This document shows, piece after piece, positions 12,656 to 14,448 of a stretch of 14,448 bases of DNA. Where the stretch lies: the NCBI GenBank assembly GCA_964538575.1, contig CAZIGG010000083.1, positions 1-14,448 of the forward strand, read 5' to 3'. Every line of letters starts with the position of its first letter. Position 1 is the first letter of the stretch. This stretch comes from UBA2336 sp964538575. GTDB lineage: Bacteria; Bacteroidota; Bacteroidia; Cytophagales; Cyclobacteriaceae. The translations under genes were made by a program, and so were the position numbers. The notes beneath the pieces are model-generated. The model searched no databases. It was given only the letters and a program-made list of their open reading frames with translations, and was not told where the DNA came from.

Positions 12656-14448
12656 TTAATTATACCGTATCAGGCTGGGGGCCCGGACAAACGTTCCGGT
12701 ATTCTTCACCCGCAGATTTTGCTTAAAGCCGATCACAAATTTGCTTTCGCCATTCCCGTCTTTTGGAATGTAGGTGATCTTCAACTCCATCGTACCGAAG
12801 ATAAGGTTTTCATTCCGGGTTCTGAAACCCGAACTCAATCCCCAAAATAACTCGTTTTGCTGTTCGCAATCTGCGCAGTTAGCCAGCACCATATCCACAG
12901 CAGCAAAGGGAGCAAACCTGAACCCTAAAATTGACCACGGGGTGTACAGGGCGGTCTCGAGATGCGTGGCAAAGCGTACGTCCGCATCGAGGCTGTCAAT
13001 CTTAAAGCCGGGAATTTCTTTTTTAGTAATATCGAGCCAGTCGGTTATTGTCTGGTTGAACAATTGTGTGTATGTAACCGAAGTATAGGCCCGCATTTTA
13101 TACCGGTTCATATTCAGCGCCCGCGTAAAGTAAGCAGCGCTTGTTTGCACAACTAAATCTTCCACTTCTCCGCTGCCGAGATAACCACCGCTTTGAAAAA
13201 AGAAGCGGTAAAAATTTCCCTTGCGACTGGCTTGTCCATAATTGAATTTAATGGCGCTGTACGACCGGTCAACACTTAGTTGCCTGACGTATCCGCCCGT
13301 AAAACCAACAGAGATACCATGCGGCACATCTTCCGTTCTTCCAAACCCGAATACGTAGCGGGTTTTATAATAATTCTGCCTGTAAAAAGTAAATTCCGAC
13401 AGGGCTCCTACAATATCATTATATTTTCTTGACTCCTCATACTCGGGTTGCTCGGGCTGATCCAGATAGTTTCCGTTGAAATACCGGACTGCAAGAAACT
13501 GCCGGTTGCGGTTTGAAATTTCTTTATGTATACCAAAGTTATGCCCTACCCAACTGTCAAAAATTGTGTACCGGTACTTAAGAAAATCAGCTTCAGCCTC
13601 GTGGTAAACATTCTTGGACCAATTATTACTTACTTCGATCCCGCCTGCCCATCGGGTGTAGGGCGACACCAACGGACGGTTCAACCGGACATAGACTGCG
13701 TATTCAGTTTCTTTACCGTAACTTCTGGCATCATCAAGCTGTGTGTATTCTAATTCCAGATTGGCAAGGCTTCCGAAGATGCTGCTTTTACGATAAAAAA
13801 AGGCATACCCGAATTTCGGATAGCGATCCTGATCGATCACTGCATTAAACTCTACCCGCTGGGCGCGGCCCGCAACGTTTGCATCATAAATTCCAAATTC
13901 GGGTGCAGTCGGACTGCCGCCAGCCCGGCCACCCAGGCTAAAAACATCGCGCGTCATAACCAGAAGATCAACCGAATCCGACCCATCAACCGGCACTACG
14001 ACAATCCGGCTGTCTACAATAAAATCCCTGTCGCGAAGGAAACGCTCATTGTCGGCTAATTTATACGGATTTAACGGTGTGTTTTTTTTTAAAAAAAGAT
14101 GCTGACGAAGTGTTTTTTCGCGGGTGTTGACATGAAGAAAATTGGCAAGACGGGTTACTGATTTCTTTACTTTTTTTGTGCTGTCGTAAATTGACTTCTC
14201 AAACCCGATGTGCTGAACATAAATGTTCCGGATAATCTTTCCGGTATATTCTACGTATGCGTTTATGCTTTTCTCATTTTTTACAGTGTCTTTCGGAGTG
14301 GTCGAGATGAACTTCATCCCCTCTTTGAAGGCCCGTTTAGTAATGCTTTTCTTTTTTTCTTTTTCTACAGAGTCTTTTTTTACCTGCGCCTGTCCATGGA
14401 TGGCGCTTAGGCCGATCAAACTAACAATGATGCAGATAAGGGTAATAA
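12656..14448 (-). CDS. BamA/TamA-like outer-membrane protein, 5' end beyond the window
   Basis: The reading frame is open to the right edge, so the start codon lies outside. The visible part begins inside a signal peptide: the hydrophobic run ITLICIIVSLIGLSAIHG is read from 14446 downwards and ends in GQAQ. A TTG at 14417-14419 is within this run and is not the start. A charged Lys-rich segment follows, then a POTRA-like region (about 14242-13950) with KIIRNIYVQHIGF, REKTLRQHLFLKKNTPLN and DSVDLLVMTRD. The rest (12656 to about 13920) is a large barrel with many aromatic strands, such as PKFGYAFFYRKSS, RQFLAVRYFNGNYL and KFVIGFKQNLRV. About 597 residues are visible. It contains a CADC motif (DMVLANCADCEQQ) in a barrel loop. 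POTRA-plus-barrel proteins assemble or export outer-membrane or surface molecules. Confidence 0.85.
   Translation of the reverse strand, partial: ITLICIIVSLIGLSAIHGQAQVKKDSVEKEKKKSITKRAFKEGMKFISTTPKDTVKNEKSINAYVEYTGKIIRNIYVQHIGFEKSIYDSTKKVKKSVTRLANFLHVNTREKTLRQHLFLKKNTPLNPYKLADNERFLRDRDFIVDSRIVVVPVDGSDSVDLLVMTRDVFSLGGRAGGSPTAPEFGIYDANVAGRAQRVEFNAVIDQDRYPKFGYAFFYRKSSIFGSLANLELEYTQLDDARSYGKETEYAVYVRLNRPLVSPYTRWAGGIEVSNNWSKNVYHEAEADFLKYRYTIFDSWVGHNFGIHKEISNRNRQFLAVRYFNGNYLDQPEQPEYEESRKYNDIVGALSEFTFYRQNYYKTRYVFGFGRTEDVPHGISVGFTGGYVRQLSVDRSYSAIKFNYGQASRKGNFYRFFFQSGGYLGSGEVEDLVVQTSAAYFTRALNMNRYKMRAYTSVTYTQLFNQTITDWLDITKKEIPGFKIDSLDADVRFATHLETALYTPWSILGFRFAPFAAVDMVLANCADCEQQNELFWGLSSGFRTRNENLIFGTMELKITYIPKDGNGESKFVIGFKQNLRVKNTGTFVRAPSLIRYN

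Noticed and set aside
14417..14419. TTG as the start of the BamA/TamA-like gene
   Set aside because: The frame stays open and hydrophobic up to the window edge, so the TTG lies inside the signal peptide.

Overview
The window looks like chromosome of a member of the Bacteroidota, probably a Cytophagales-type bacterium (an inference, without database support). The signs are DUF4136 proteins in triplicate, PorT-like and other small outer-membrane barrels, AsmA-like proteins of the Bacteroidota type, and start codons preceded by A/T-rich leaders with no recognisable Shine-Dalgarno sequence. Almost every protein carries a signal peptide, a lipobox or an N-terminal membrane anchor. I see no cytoplasmic enzyme, tRNA, rRNA, transposase, CRISPR array or phage gene.

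Layout. 1-25: half of a dispersed palindromic repeat. 84-1984, minus strand: two outer-membrane barrel genes, the 372-residue one upstream of the 239-residue one. A divergent intergenic region with a 14-bp perfect palindrome separates them from a DUF4136 gene (2242-2814, plus). That gene runs into a hairpin shared with the convergent pair 5244-2833 (minus): a small barrel gene followed by a 598-residue AsmA-like protein. Divergent from this pair is a 1046-residue AsmA family protein (5310-8450, plus). Its stop codon lies inside an inverted array of degenerate heptamers. 8514-8998, minus: an outer-membrane barrel gene broken by a 100-N assembly gap, followed by an out-of-frame remnant of a barrel C-terminus. 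9294-11673, plus: an apparent four-gene operon (DUF4136 lipoprotein, barrel, small helical periplasmic protein, DUF4136 lipoprotein) ending in a strong intrinsic terminator. 12636-11740 and 14448-12656, minus: a BamA/TamA-like outer-membrane protein, cut by the window end, followed by an unrecognised secreted protein.

How the genes fit together. The set is an envelope inventory: AsmA-like proteins (family linked to phospholipid movement between the membranes), a POTRA-plus-barrel protein, several small barrels, and DUF4136 lipoproteins with Gly/aromatic-rich loops. A link between the AsmA-like proteins and the barrels in outer-membrane maintenance is plausible from context but not shown by the sequence.

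Most worth a second look: the inverted heptamer array at 8442-8506, the broken barrel region at 8514-8998, and the shared variable loop of the three DUF4136 proteins, which in one of them is almost entirely Tyr, Trp, Gly and Pro.
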